A stretch of DNA of 7,222 bases from Cytophagales bacterium (GCA_029262955.1 JAJCYL010000266.1:1-7222); one strand, 5' to 3'. Positions 1 through 6,909 are shown, counted from the stretch's first letter. The notes: generated by a model from the sequence alone, not told the origin. Translations and numbers: made by a program.

Positions 1-66
1 GATTTTATTGTTTGGAAATAAAAGTGAGGTGCAAAAAGTTCAATATTCGGACCCTACGGGCTACGC

Positions 67-95
67 AAAAAGCCACTCAATGAATGGCTTTTTTT
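67..95. terminator. Probable bidirectional Rho-independent terminator
   Basis: A 9-bp perfect stem, AAAAAGCCA (67-75) pairing with TGGCTTTTT (85-93), encloses a short loop with further partial pairing. On the plus strand it is followed by a run of seven T (89-95). On the minus strand the A-tract gives a five-T run. It lies 33 bp beyond the stop of the minus-strand lipoprotein gene (128-919), so it can end that transcript. It can equally end a plus-strand unit entering from the left. The hairpin is seen directly; its use by both strands is inferred. Confidence 0.7.
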
Positions 96-127
96 GTTTC
101 AGTGATTTGGCAATAACATTTCCGTTA

Positions 128-919
128 TCAACCAGGCCAATTACCTTCTTCAAACACCTCCCCGTCAAGATAACTGGTAAACGTACCACTGGTTCCGGTC
201 TCATTCCAGGTAGCTTCGTAGAAGAGTTCGCCATCGATCTGCCATACCATAGATCCTGAATTATCCGAATTAACGATTATGTCCAAAACAAATTCTAAGA
301 GTTCACTGTTTACATTAAAATTGAAAGTGCCATCACTGCTTTCTTCCCAAACATAAAACACAGCAGCAGTGGAACCAACAGCGCTTCCGGAAAGATCGAC
401 TGCAAATATTTCCATTCGTCCCTTCTGTAGGTCTCCCTTATACTGTTCTGCGGATATGATTTTTTGGAAATCTCCACCATCAATTGACCAAAAAACCTCG
501 TATATATACTTTTCGGATGTTTCACATATCTGGTAGGCCACAGTAGTGGTAACGCCTGAACTTTCTGTTGTCCAGGAATAGGTAAGTGAATTATTTCCAG
601 AACATCCTCCGGAAATTTCCGCTACCTCATCAGCATCCGGTGAGACACTAAAAAAACCAAGCCAGACACTCATTGCATTAGCTACATTAAGCTGTGCCGC
701 AATTTGTAAGGCATTTGGATCTGAAGTCGTATTGGCTGTTGACGTTATGTTATCTATCACCGTTTGGTCAATCGCTTGATCGGTTTGACCGAATGTGAAT
801 TCTGCATCCGCCAAATCACTACCAGTGCTGTCGTCATTATCATCGTCATCATCATCGCCACCACATGCAAACAAAAAACAAAGGCAAATAGCGTATAAAA
901 TGTTCCAGTTAATTTTCAT
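128..919 (-). CDS. Poly-Asp-headed lipoprotein, function unknown
   Basis: 263 residues. The N-terminus is a lipoprotein signal peptide: Lys2, a hydrophobic stretch at 5-18, and the lipobox L16-F-A-C19. Gly-Gly and six Asp follow Cys19, then Asn-Asp-Asp. In Bacteroidota, acidic residues just after the lipid Cys act as an export signal that sends lipoproteins to the cell surface, so a surface-exposed outer-membrane lipoprotein is the likely location. The remaining chain (about 40-263) is rich in Ser, Thr, Gly and aromatic residues in alternating patterns, which suggests a beta-rich fold. Cys106 and Cys132 could form a disulfide. The C-terminal 45 residues contain repeated 'DGE(L/V)F' strands (IDGELFYEATW and LDGEVFEEGNW). 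I recognise no enzyme motif or named family. The start is supported by the signal peptide. A possible promoter lies at 943-970 and a terminator at 67-95. Confidence 0.85.
   Translation of the reverse strand: MKINWNILYAICLCFLFACGGDDDDDDNDDSTGSDLADAEFTFGQTDQAIDQTVIDNITSTANTTSDPNALQIAAQLNVANAMSVWLGFFSVSPDADEVAEISGGCSGNNSLTYSWTTESSGVTTTVAYQICETSEKYIYEVFWSIDGGDFQKIISAEQYKGDLQKGRMEIFAVDLSGSAVGSTAAVFYVWEESSDGTFNFNVNSELLEFVLDIIVNSDNSGSMVWQIDGELFYEATWNETGTSGTFTSYLDGEVFEEGNWPG
831..858. repeat. GAT/GAC triplet run encoding the poly-Asp stretch
   Basis: On the plus strand this is a run of near-identical triplets (cat, cgt, cat, cat, cat, cgc) that reads on the minus strand as GAT/GAC codons for the Asp residues just after the lipobox Cys. 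The units are mixed GAT and GAC, so this is not a pure microsatellite. It is still a place where slippage by whole codons would change the length of the acidic export signal without breaking the frame. Confidence 0.6.
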
Positions 920-942
920 AATCTTAGTTTCCGTTCTTTACA

Positions 943-970
943 CCAATCTACATACTCATATTTTTACAAA
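943..970 (-). promoter_or_regulatory. Possible Bacteroidota-type promoter for the poly-Asp lipoprotein gene
   Basis: Read on the minus strand, TTTG (967-970) is followed after 16 bases by TAGATTGG (943-950). These resemble the -33 TTTG and -7 TAnnTTTG elements of the phylum's main sigma factor. The -7 box lies about 24 bases before the ATG at 919. The spacer is a few bases shorter than the usual 19-21 and the -7 match is imperfect, so this is a weak call. Confidence 0.3.
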
Positions 971-1018
971 AAAGATGATGGTCATATTTTCGGCTATGTT
1001 CATGAAGATCAATCTATT

Positions 1019-1038
1019 CATAGAGATCCATAGAGATC
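1019..1038. repeat. 10-bp tandem duplication
   Basis: CATAGAGATC occurs twice head to tail (1019-1028 and 1029-1038), and a related AATAGAGAT is present at 1072-1080. The repeat lies in the 169-bp gap between the M24 gene stop and the lipoprotein gene start. It is about 100-120 bp upstream of the latter. It could be a direct-repeat regulator site or a chance slippage product. Only the repeat itself is certain. Confidence 0.45.
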
Positions 1039-1088
1039 GTTTAAACTTATTCCTCTAATAGTGAATTCTCGAATAGAGATTAGACAAA

Positions 1089-2510
1089 TCAGTCCGCCGG
1101 CTCGATCAGGTAGAGTTGCTCCTGGATTGGAATGAGCCACTTGACACCTTCAGCGGTCAGTTGACCAGTCTCTTCGAATCGGGCATACCAGGTCTTTCCA
1201 CCCCACATATCTAACGGAGTACTTACATGGAATTCAATCGAGACCCATTCATTGGTTTGTAGTGGGAATCGCACTCTTTCTCCATAAGCAAAAGGAATAT
1301 CTGCCGCAATGCGGGCACCAATGTCATGAGCCACGTTGCCTACTGAATGCCCATAAACGCCGACTTCAGGTGCATTAGTCGCTACCGCATCACCGCCGGC
1401 ATCAGGCCCTACAGCCTTATATCCTCGATTCCCTGCTTCTTCATTAATCGATGTCCAGATCTCGTGACCGATTGCACCGGGCACCATCTTGCTAACATAA
1501 AGATCTCCTATTTCATGGGTGTCTTTCCAGGCCGCTTGGATCTCCTCAGGTAAGGCGGTTTCACCAGGACGAAGAATATAAGCGGTACGTTTGATATCAA
1601 TCGAATAGCCTAGATAGTCCAGGCCTCCATCAATACCGACGACGTCGCCAGGCTCCAGCGCAATTTTGGGATCATGAATGGGAAGTAATTCGCCTTCACG
1701 GACTACTCGGACAGTGCCACCACCGGTAACACCAAGCTCCAGTGCACGATCTTTCAGCCACCAGGCAATGTCTGCAGATGTTGTTTTGCCAGTAATTACA
1801 TTGGCAGTACTTAACGCTTCTGACATCCATCGCTCAGACCAGGTTAGCAATTGTGTATAGAGCTGCGTCTCCAAATCTGTTCTATTAAGGCGGAAGTCCC
1901 TAACCATCAGTTCGGCGGACACAATTCGATCAGAATACTTTGGCCCAATAGTTTTCACAAGAAAGTTGCTAAGACCGACAGTCAACCCATCCGCCTCTGG
2001 AAGGGTGTGGGAGGTGTTAACCCCTATTTTTTTTGGTTGGCGATCATGTACGGCCTTTCGAAGATGTGGGGTCAACCCTTCGCGACTATAGCCATAGTAC
2101 TTTGTTTCATCATAAACCTGACCAATCACTGAGGTGGCAGCCTGCTCATGCGATCCGTAATAAATTTTTTCCACCTGGTCACCGCCATTGTCAAAGAAGA
2201 TGAAGGCAGCTCTAACACCGGAAAATCCGCCACCTAACTCATCGTGCAAGGGCTCGGAATTATTCTCCCGATCGAGCACAATCCACATATCGATGCCATG
2301 GTTACGCATGGCAGGAAGTAGTGCTTTGCCAAGTTTCTCACCTACAATGGCTTTTTTAATCTCGTTTCGTTCCAAGGACGCTGGAATTCCGTAACCTGCA
2401 TCTTGGGCTACTGGAGTTTCAATGTCTTTAGTGGAGTTGCCACAACTAACAAGGATGCTCAGGGCAAATATTGACAGAATGTAGGATAAATTTCCTTTGG
2501 AAGATTTCAT
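1089..2510 (-). CDS. Lipid-anchored M24-family metallopeptidase (Xaa-Pro peptidase-like)
   Basis: 473 residues with a lipoprotein signal and a clear lipobox, L20-V-S-C23. No acidic run follows the Cys, so it probably faces the periplasm. Residues about 45-210 match the N-terminal 'creatinase' domain position of aminopeptidase P/prolidase proteins. Residues about 215-470 are the M24 'pita-bread' catalytic domain. The five metal ligands can be placed: D294 (GIDGG), D305 (SIDIKRT), H388 (GHSVGNVAHD), E426 (SIEFHV) and E446 (RFEETG). His279 and His395 sit at the usual accessory His positions. Family members use two metal ions to cleave an N-terminal Xaa-Pro bond or Xaa-Pro dipeptides; the substrate here is not known. 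The Gly-Gly-rich insert at 371-374 precedes the His motif. The first Met fits the signal peptide. A GAGG lies only one base before the ATG, which is unusually close. No good terminator follows the gene. Confidence 0.92.
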   Translation of the reverse strand: MKSSKGNLSYILSIFALSILVSCGNSTKDIETPVAQDAGYGIPASLERNEIKKAIVGEKLGKALLPAMRNHGIDMWIVLDRENNSEPLHDELGGGFSGVRAAFIFFDNGGDQVEKIYYGSHEQAATSVIGQVYDETKYYGYSREGLTPHLRKAVHDRQPKKIGVNTSHTLPEADGLTVGLSNFLVKTIGPKYSDRIVSAELMVRDFRLNRTDLETQLYTQLLTWSERWMSEALSTANVITGKTTSADIAWWLKDRALELGVTGGGTVRVVREGELLPIHDPKIALEPGDVVGIDGGLDYLGYSIDIKRTAYILRPGETALPEEIQAAWKDTHEIGDLYVSKMVPGAIGHEIWTSINEEAGNRGYKAVGPDAGGDAVATNAPEVGVYGHSVGNVAHDIGARIAADIPFAYGERVRFPLQTNEWVSIEFHVSTPLDMWGGKTWYARFEETGQLTAEGVKWLIPIQEQLYLIEPAD

Positions 2511-2642
2511 ACCTCAATTGGTTAAGTTGATCATGGTAAATTACTATAACTATTGAGCTGAAAAAAGGAATAGAAGTATTTGCGGTTTTTTCTATTTATA
2601 AGCTTCCTGGTCACAAGCTTGAAACACCACTTTTAAAGCTTA

Positions 2643-4343
2643 CTAATCTTCAAGAATTACTTCTGCGTGAGCAATGATATATATAGGTCCGCCATCTAAC
2701 CCGGGGCAAGAGAAGGTTGTTGTGCTACAACCATCAGAGTGATGAGGATATCTTCGGGGTGCAATGGTCGGGTATCCATGAGCAATGGGCAGAGGTGTAT
2801 AACCAATATAGGCATTCAAAGCTCCCCATGACATGTTTGAGTCATTGAGATAATAGGATATTGTAGCAGTGCCATCAAAATAATTGACCGCTATAGAACC
2901 GATGACCACTCCCCAATAGGGGTCACAACCTCCAGCATCAGCATAGACATCCCAGGAGTATGAACCTTCATAAATCCTGTTAGTCCAACCCCAACGGTTA
3001 AAGCCATATTCCCGGAAACATGTCGACCTAAACTCATCAGAAGCGAAGGCCGATGTATGCGTTCTGCAATAATCATTGTAATAATCATGTTCGTGATGAC
3101 AATCGTCGCCTTCACCATTATCTTCATCATCATCCTCACCATTATCTTCATCTTCATCACCATTTCCACCCTGATCATCATCCTCCTCGTTTTCTTCGCT
3201 ATCTCCCTCATCTTCACACTCTTCAATAATTTCGATTTCGTCACCTAAATCAGTTGCCGAGCATCCATTAGCATCGATCAACGACTCAATACTAAATATC
3301 CCCGAACTGGCAGTAAACGAATAGTTCACATCCTCAGATGCAAAAGGCTCTCCATTAATTTCTCCCGCAAAAGGAGCAGCACCTGACAATACTACGGTAA
3401 GCTCAACCTCATCATTTGACAAGTCATCATCTGAAGTGCATATCACCTCATTACTGCTTGAAAACGAAAGTACTTGCGGAAGTGATTTAACTGAAATGTC
3501 AAGAAATCCATTCAAATCAGGTGAGATACAACTCTGGCTGTCCTCAAATGAAACAACCGTATAAGTACCTCCTTCAGACACAGTAACATGATGCATTGCA
3601 TTTGAGGTCACTACTTCATTTTCATTGCCTTTTGGATCTGTATATACCAATTTGAAAGGTGCAGTTCCAGAAAATGAAAAGGTTAATGTGGTGGTCTCAC
3701 CATCACAAATGGCTTCATCTGCACTAATTTCTACTGAAGGTTGCATTGCCGACAAGCACCCGCTGAAATACCATCCCCAACGCTTACCAGGAAATTCCTT
3801 ATTGCCAAGTCCCCATGCCGTTTCTTCCTGAATTATATCGCCAGCTTCATCAATCAAAACGGCCTCTGCGTGGGCGGCAATGGCAATGCCGGATAAGCAA
3901 TCCAATTCATTATCATACTCCAGTTGGCCTCGATTAATAGTATATGTAAAAGCTGTTGTTGGCGGACTATGGGCAGCTTGGAAGGTAAATTGCCCAATTT
4001 GAGGATTGCCGGCATTGTTTAAAGGAATCTCATTTTCTGGTCCAATAAAGAGATGGGTGGCTCTTAAATGCCAACCAACTTCTGTGATGAAGGTTACTTG
4101 AATTTCTTCAGCTGTACTTGAAAATTTAACCTCTCCGACCACAATGGTCTGACCTGCAACCAGGTCAAAAGAATCGTCACAATCAAATAACAACGGTTCC
4201 TGTAAAACCCTTGAGAAACTGAGACTATTTCTACTTCCGCTAATGTTCGAATTACTTATTCGCTCGCTATAATTAACCTGGGGATCTTCCTGACTACACG
4301 AAAAGCAAAATAACAGTAACCCGTAACTGATGAACTTTTCCAT
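2643..4343 (-). CDS. Large modular surface lipoprotein with Ig-like repeats and acidic linker
   Basis: 566 residues from the ATG at 4341-4343. I chose this start because it places the signal peptide at the very N-terminus, with lipid Cys16 in FCFSC followed by Ser-Gln-Glu-Asp, an acidic surface-export-like context. An in-frame TTG at 4373 would add ten unrelated residues. Order of parts: domain A about 53-196 (THLFIGP, IAAHAEAV, ETAWGLG, RWGWYFSG); two Ig/SprB-like repeats about 202-286 and 288-373 (ICDGE…SGTAPF and ICTSD…SGAAPF); an Asp/Glu-rich linker about 375-414; a His/Tyr/Cys cluster (CHHEHDYYNDYC); and domain B about 425-566 (SAFAS, TCF, RWGWTN, VYADAGGCD, YIGYTPLP, IIAHAEVIL). A and B look like diverged versions of one domain that recurs in secreted Bacteroidota proteins. 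I know no proven activity for it. No sorting domain of the T9SS type is seen at the C-terminus. Adhesion or surface binding is inferred only from architecture. The gene ends with tandem stops TAG-TAA. Confidence 0.85.
   Translation of the reverse strand: MEKFISYGLLLFCFSCSQEDPQVNYSERISNSNISGSRNSLSFSRVLQEPLLFDCDDSFDLVAGQTIVVGEVKFSSTAEEIQVTFITEVGWHLRATHLFIGPENEIPLNNAGNPQIGQFTFQAAHSPPTTAFTYTINRGQLEYDNELDCLSGIAIAAHAEAVLIDEAGDIIQEETAWGLGNKEFPGKRWGWYFSGCLSAMQPSVEISADEAICDGETTTLTFSFSGTAPFKLVYTDPKGNENEVVTSNAMHHVTVSEGGTYTVVSFEDSQSCISPDLNGFLDISVKSLPQVLSFSSSNEVICTSDDDLSNDEVELTVVLSGAAPFAGEINGEPFASEDVNYSFTASSGIFSIESLIDANGCSATDLGDEIEIIEECEDEGDSEENEEDDDQGGNGDEDEDNGEDDDEDNGEGDDCHHEHDYYNDYCRTHTSAFASDEFRSTCFREYGFNRWGWTNRIYEGSYSWDVYADAGGCDPYWGVVIGSIAVNYFDGTATISYYLNDSNMSWGALNAYIGYTPLPIAHGYPTIAPRRYPHHSDGCSTTTFSCPGLDGGPIYIIAHAEVILED
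3102..3221. repeat. Low-complexity acidic coding tract with a 24-bp tandem repeat
   Basis: This stretch encodes the Asp/Glu/Asn/Gly linker of the modular lipoprotein. Within it the plus-strand 17-mer TCACCATTATCTTCATC occurs at 3112-3128 and again at 3136-3152, a 24-bp (8-codon) period. In protein this is EDNGEDDD followed by EDNGEGDD. The period is a multiple of three, so gain or loss of a unit would keep the frame. Similar acidic repeats often act as flexible or calcium-binding linkers; that role is inferred. Confidence 0.7.
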
Positions 4344-4510
4344 TTGAAAACGGTTACAGTTCTCAAAAGGCAATATTTATGCCAACTGCGAATTAATGTA
4401 TCATAAGAGCAAAATCTGATAAACAATAAGTCGTCTGATTTTTCATGATCATAGTAATGGTAATATTATGTATCTTAAAATAATTTCTCAGCTCATAATC
4501 CTGCAAAAAC
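4344..4510. other. Divergent intergenic region between the modular lipoprotein and the membrane protein
   Basis: This 167-bp AT-rich gap must carry the promoters for both outward-reading genes. I do not see a convincing TTTG/TAnnTTTG pair in either direction. A short palindrome ATGATCAT lies at 4445-4452, and AT-rich stretches such as TATCTTAAAA (4471-4480) precede the plus-strand gene. Neither start has a strong Shine-Dalgarno, and the plus-strand ATG is preceded by AAAAAC, as is usual for this phylum. Confidence 0.4.
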
Positions 4511-5332
4511 ATGGCTATTTCCAATAGAACCTACCCAAAATTCAATGAACTCTCCTCAGAACAGCAAAAGTTCTTACACGAATTAAGCGCCAAAGGGACC
4601 GATACAGTCAATGGTTGGCATGATTTCTTCCTGGGTCTGGCGCAATTTGATAAAAAAGGGGACAAACTCAGATCCGCTGGTTGCTTTTTTAAGACCTTCT
4701 TCGGTCTCATGTTTTTATTCGGTGTGTCATTCGCAATTCTAAGCCTTATACAGGGTGAAGATGGGAGCTCATTTATCATCCCCATTTTGGCCATCATAAT
4801 ATCAATTCTTTCCCTGGTGGTAGCCAATCGTTACTATAAAGATTTTGAAAATCGGGATATCCCCAACCCTTTGAGGAGGTTTTTTGTTCCTTTTCTTGAG
4901 CTACTCAAAGTCCAGTCAGCAGGCTCATCTCCTATGGAATTAGACATTGACCTTGTCCCGATGCATGAACTTTTTGGGACAAAAGAGGTTGGCAATGATA
5001 ATGACGCATTCGACTACATTAGGCTTTCCTGTAATCTTCCACATTCGGGAACCCTGAAAATGAAGGTCGGCGCACATGGCAAAACCCATACTGATAAGGA
5101 TAAACTTACCCATACTATTGTTTTCAGCATTACCTGTGATGCAGCAAGCCACCAATTGACGGGTAAAACCGGAGATTTTGAGATTAAAGAAGTAGATGGC
5201 AAGATAATCCTCCAACATGAGTACGAAGAGCATAGCAGGTCAATTATAGTGGATGATCCGGGTCTTGATTTTCACTTATTTAGCCCTGCCTTTAATGAAA
5301 TGATTGAGGCAGTAGAGAAAAAACCTTCTTAA
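4511..5332 (+). CDS. Two-helix membrane protein of unknown function
   Basis: 273 residues. I do not recognise the family. Residues 1-57 are polar, with no signal peptide. Two hydrophobic segments at about 59-81 and 87-106 are separated by a short acidic turn (QGEDGSS) and form a helical hairpin. The basic NRYYK follows the second helix, so both termini are probably cytoplasmic. Residues about 107-273 form a soluble domain that seems beta-rich from about 140 on (LDIDLVP, YIRLSCNL, TLKMKVG, HTIVFSITCD, DFEIKEVDGKIILQHEY) and ends in an amphipathic stretch (FNEMIEAVEKK). No catalytic motif, nucleotide-binding loop or DNA-binding motif is visible. The first ATG is used because the sequence before it has no longer in-frame option. 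The gene ends with tandem stops TAA-TAA, and the next gene begins 233 bp later, so it is probably transcribed alone. Confidence 0.8.
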   Translation: MAISNRTYPKFNELSSEQQKFLHELSAKGTDTVNGWHDFFLGLAQFDKKGDKLRSAGCFFKTFFGLMFLFGVSFAILSLIQGEDGSSFIIPILAIIISILSLVVANRYYKDFENRDIPNPLRRFFVPFLELLKVQSAGSSPMELDIDLVPMHELFGTKEVGNDNDAFDYIRLSCNLPHSGTLKMKVGAHGKTHTDKDKLTHTIVFSITCDAASHQLTGKTGDFEIKEVDGKIILQHEYEEHSRSIIVDDPGLDFHLFSPAFNEMIEAVEKKPS

Positions 5333-5501
5333 TAAAGAAGTGCCCAACAATGTTTCACCATAACTTCTATTTTTAGCTTGTTCTTGGTAAACCATTATTA
5401 AGTAGGGAATTACATATCCAGGGCAATTAGGGTGATGGAATTATTCCAGGCAGTGAGTACTTTTCTAAAAAGGCTTTATTTTATCGCTCTAGTCTTAAAA
5501 A

Positions 5502-5534
5502 TTGATAACCATTAACAGCCATTTTGTAATTTTC
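5502..5534 (+). promoter_or_regulatory. Possible Bacteroidota-type promoter for the M20 homologue
   Basis: TTG at 5502-5504 and TAATTTTC at 5527-5534 are separated by 22 bases. This resembles the phylum's TTTG / TAnnTTTG promoter with one mismatch in the last base of the -7 box and a slightly long spacer. The -7 box lies about 31 bases before the ATG at 5566, a reasonable short leader. No other good pair is seen in the 233-bp gap. Confidence 0.35.
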
Positions 5535-5565
5535 CCTTCAACCCTCACAACTGACAGATTTCGAT

Positions 5566-6900
5566 ATGAAAAATTCTAAAGGAGTGTCACGCCGCAAATT
5601 CGTTCATGGTGCCAGTGCCTTAGCCATGATGTCGACATTACCATCCTTTGCTCATACCCAACCGTCAAAAAGAGCAATGGAAATGGCTGAAGATCGACGC
5701 GATGAGCTACTTCTACTTCTCACTGACATGATATGGGTACAAAGTCTATCTGGTGAGACTGCTGCAGATGCTCAGGGTGTGGTTAAGACCTACTTATCAA
5801 AGCTTCCCTACCGCATTGAAGAAAGTGCTGATCGCCCAAGCCGATATGAGAATCATCCCGAATTTATGCCTCCCAACCCACCAAGCGATGGTCCTTTTGT
5901 CAACCTGGTTGGTTGGCCCAAAAAGAACAAAGGCAAGCAATTCGCCATGTTTTCTCATATTGACACTCACTCTATTGATGAAGGCTGGGATACAAAGCCA
6001 TTGGAAACCAAAATTGTTGGAAACAGGCTCTATGGTTTAGGTACTGCCGACGACAAGGGGGGTGTGGCAGCCATGTTAATTGCAACCAAAGCCTTAGCTG
6101 ATACCAAAAAACCCCTGCCCATAGTAATGAGCTTGCATGGCAAAGGAGGTGGCAGCCGAGGGAGTCTTCCGGTATTTGATCGACTCAGTAAAACCGATCA
6201 TGGCATTGGTGCCGTTTTGTATGTTCATCCAGCTGAAACAGGACGTGGATTGGAGGACGTTAAGAATTCGGTACAGGGTATTCTTGATCTGCAATTAACC
6301 GTAAAGGGGTGGCGTGGACCTCAGATGGAAATTGGCAGCGTGGACTCTGCTGCCTGGGAGACAGGCGGCAATGCCCTGGATATGTGTTGGGATATACTTG
6401 AGCATCTACGAAATTCTGCATTCAAGAATACGGAAGTCAACATCGGTACCATGAAAGGCGGTGACCGTATTGGCTCTGTTGCTGATGAAGTCACTTCTAC
6501 TTTTAGGCTGAAGTTTACCGGCGACGACACCTGGGGAAAGCTACTAACAACAGCTAGAGAAGCCATTGAAGCATACCTAAAGGGTCAACCTCGTGACTAT
6601 GTAGCTAACCTGGAGACTGTGGGATATCGTACCAATCCAGGATCAGCAAGCTGGGAAGCGCCGGTAAGCAAAGTTTTACGCAATTCGATAAAAGATGTCA
6701 CAGGTCGTGCGCCGGTTGCGTACCCTAACCACTACGCCGGAGATATCCGTTACCCCATTCGTCTATTAGGTGTTCCAGCTTATGGCATTGGTTCTGTAGG
6801 TGGCAATTTTTATGGACCAAACGAGTGGGTCGATATTGATGATCTGGTGAAACTTGTAGCAGTATTAATTCAGACTTTGAATGGTTGGCAAAAGGTTTGA
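5566..6900 (+). CDS. Tat-exported M20-family peptidase homologue with altered active-site residues
   Basis: 444 residues. The N-terminus holds a twin-arginine signal, S-R9… as SRRKFV at 8-13, then a mildly hydrophobic stretch and a likely cleavage after about residue 29, so the protein is folded before export to the periplasm. The M20 (ArgE/DapE/carboxypeptidase) fold is clear: SHIDTHS with H131 and D133; GWDTKPLE and LYGLGTADDKGG with D162; the inserted lid-type domain about 240-345 (LTVKG…GGNALDM); and GDIRYPIRLLGVPAYGIG leading to YGPNEWVDIDDL at the end. Family members are two-metal peptidases or deacylases. Three usual positions differ. The catalytic/bridging Glu pair, expected near 'xEExGSxGS', reads HGKGGGSRGS (191-200). 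The C-terminal His ligand of 'HGPNE' is Y416. The lid-domain His after 'VKG' is also absent. E224 (HPAETG) could still be a ligand. Activity is therefore uncertain, even though fold and frame are intact. This may be a subfamily trait. No strong Shine-Dalgarno is present. Confidence 0.88.
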   Translation: MKNSKGVSRRKFVHGASALAMMSTLPSFAHTQPSKRAMEMAEDRRDELLLLLTDMIWVQSLSGETAADAQGVVKTYLSKLPYRIEESADRPSRYENHPEFMPPNPPSDGPFVNLVGWPKKNKGKQFAMFSHIDTHSIDEGWDTKPLETKIVGNRLYGLGTADDKGGVAAMLIATKALADTKKPLPIVMSLHGKGGGSRGSLPVFDRLSKTDHGIGAVLYVHPAETGRGLEDVKNSVQGILDLQLTVKGWRGPQMEIGSVDSAAWETGGNALDMCWDILEHLRNSAFKNTEVNIGTMKGGDRIGSVADEVTSTFRLKFTGDDTWGKLLTTAREAIEAYLKGQPRDYVANLETVGYRTNPGSASWEAPVSKVLRNSIKDVTGRAPVAYPNHYAGDIRYPIRLLGVPAYGIGSVGGNFYGPNEWVDIDDLVKLVAVLIQTLNGWQKV

Positions 6901-6909
6901 TAGAACTAT

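Noticed and set aside
1..66. Possible tail of a plus-strand gene (frame 1 reads …DFIVWK then TAA at 19-21) or a 3' tRNA remnant (GTTCAAT…CGGACCC)
   Set aside because: Six codons are too few to support a gene, and the bases around GTTCAAT do not pair as a T-arm. Only the downstream terminator argues that something on the plus strand ends here.
1053..1084. Inverted repeat TCTAAT/ATTAGA downstream of the M24 gene as a terminator
   Set aside because: The stem is only about six AT-rich pairs with a large loop and no T-run on the minus strand.
2561..2591. AAAAAA…TTTTTT inverted pair in the gap before the M24 gene
   Set aside because: Only A-T pairs match and the next bases do not pair, so it is ordinary AT-rich intergenic DNA.
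2891..3248. Met/Ile/Val-rich open frames on both strands across the acidic linker
   Set aside because: They are alternative frames of the GAT/GAA repeat tract. Their composition is explained by the repeat, and they overlap a well-supported gene.
128..4343. One three-gene minus-strand operon
   Set aside because: Gaps of 132 and 169 bp, with a possible separate promoter before the last gene, do not support tight co-transcription. Shared strand alone is weak evidence.
4344..4373. Longer version of the modular lipoprotein starting at an in-frame TTG (4373)
   Set aside because: The ten added residues are polar and would push the lipoprotein signal peptide inward. The ATG at 4343 places the signal at the N-terminus.
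5325..5340. Perfect CTTCTT-AATA-AAGAAG hairpin at the stop of the membrane-protein gene
   Set aside because: The stem is short and AT-rich, and no T-tract follows (TGCCCAAC), so it does not look like a terminator.
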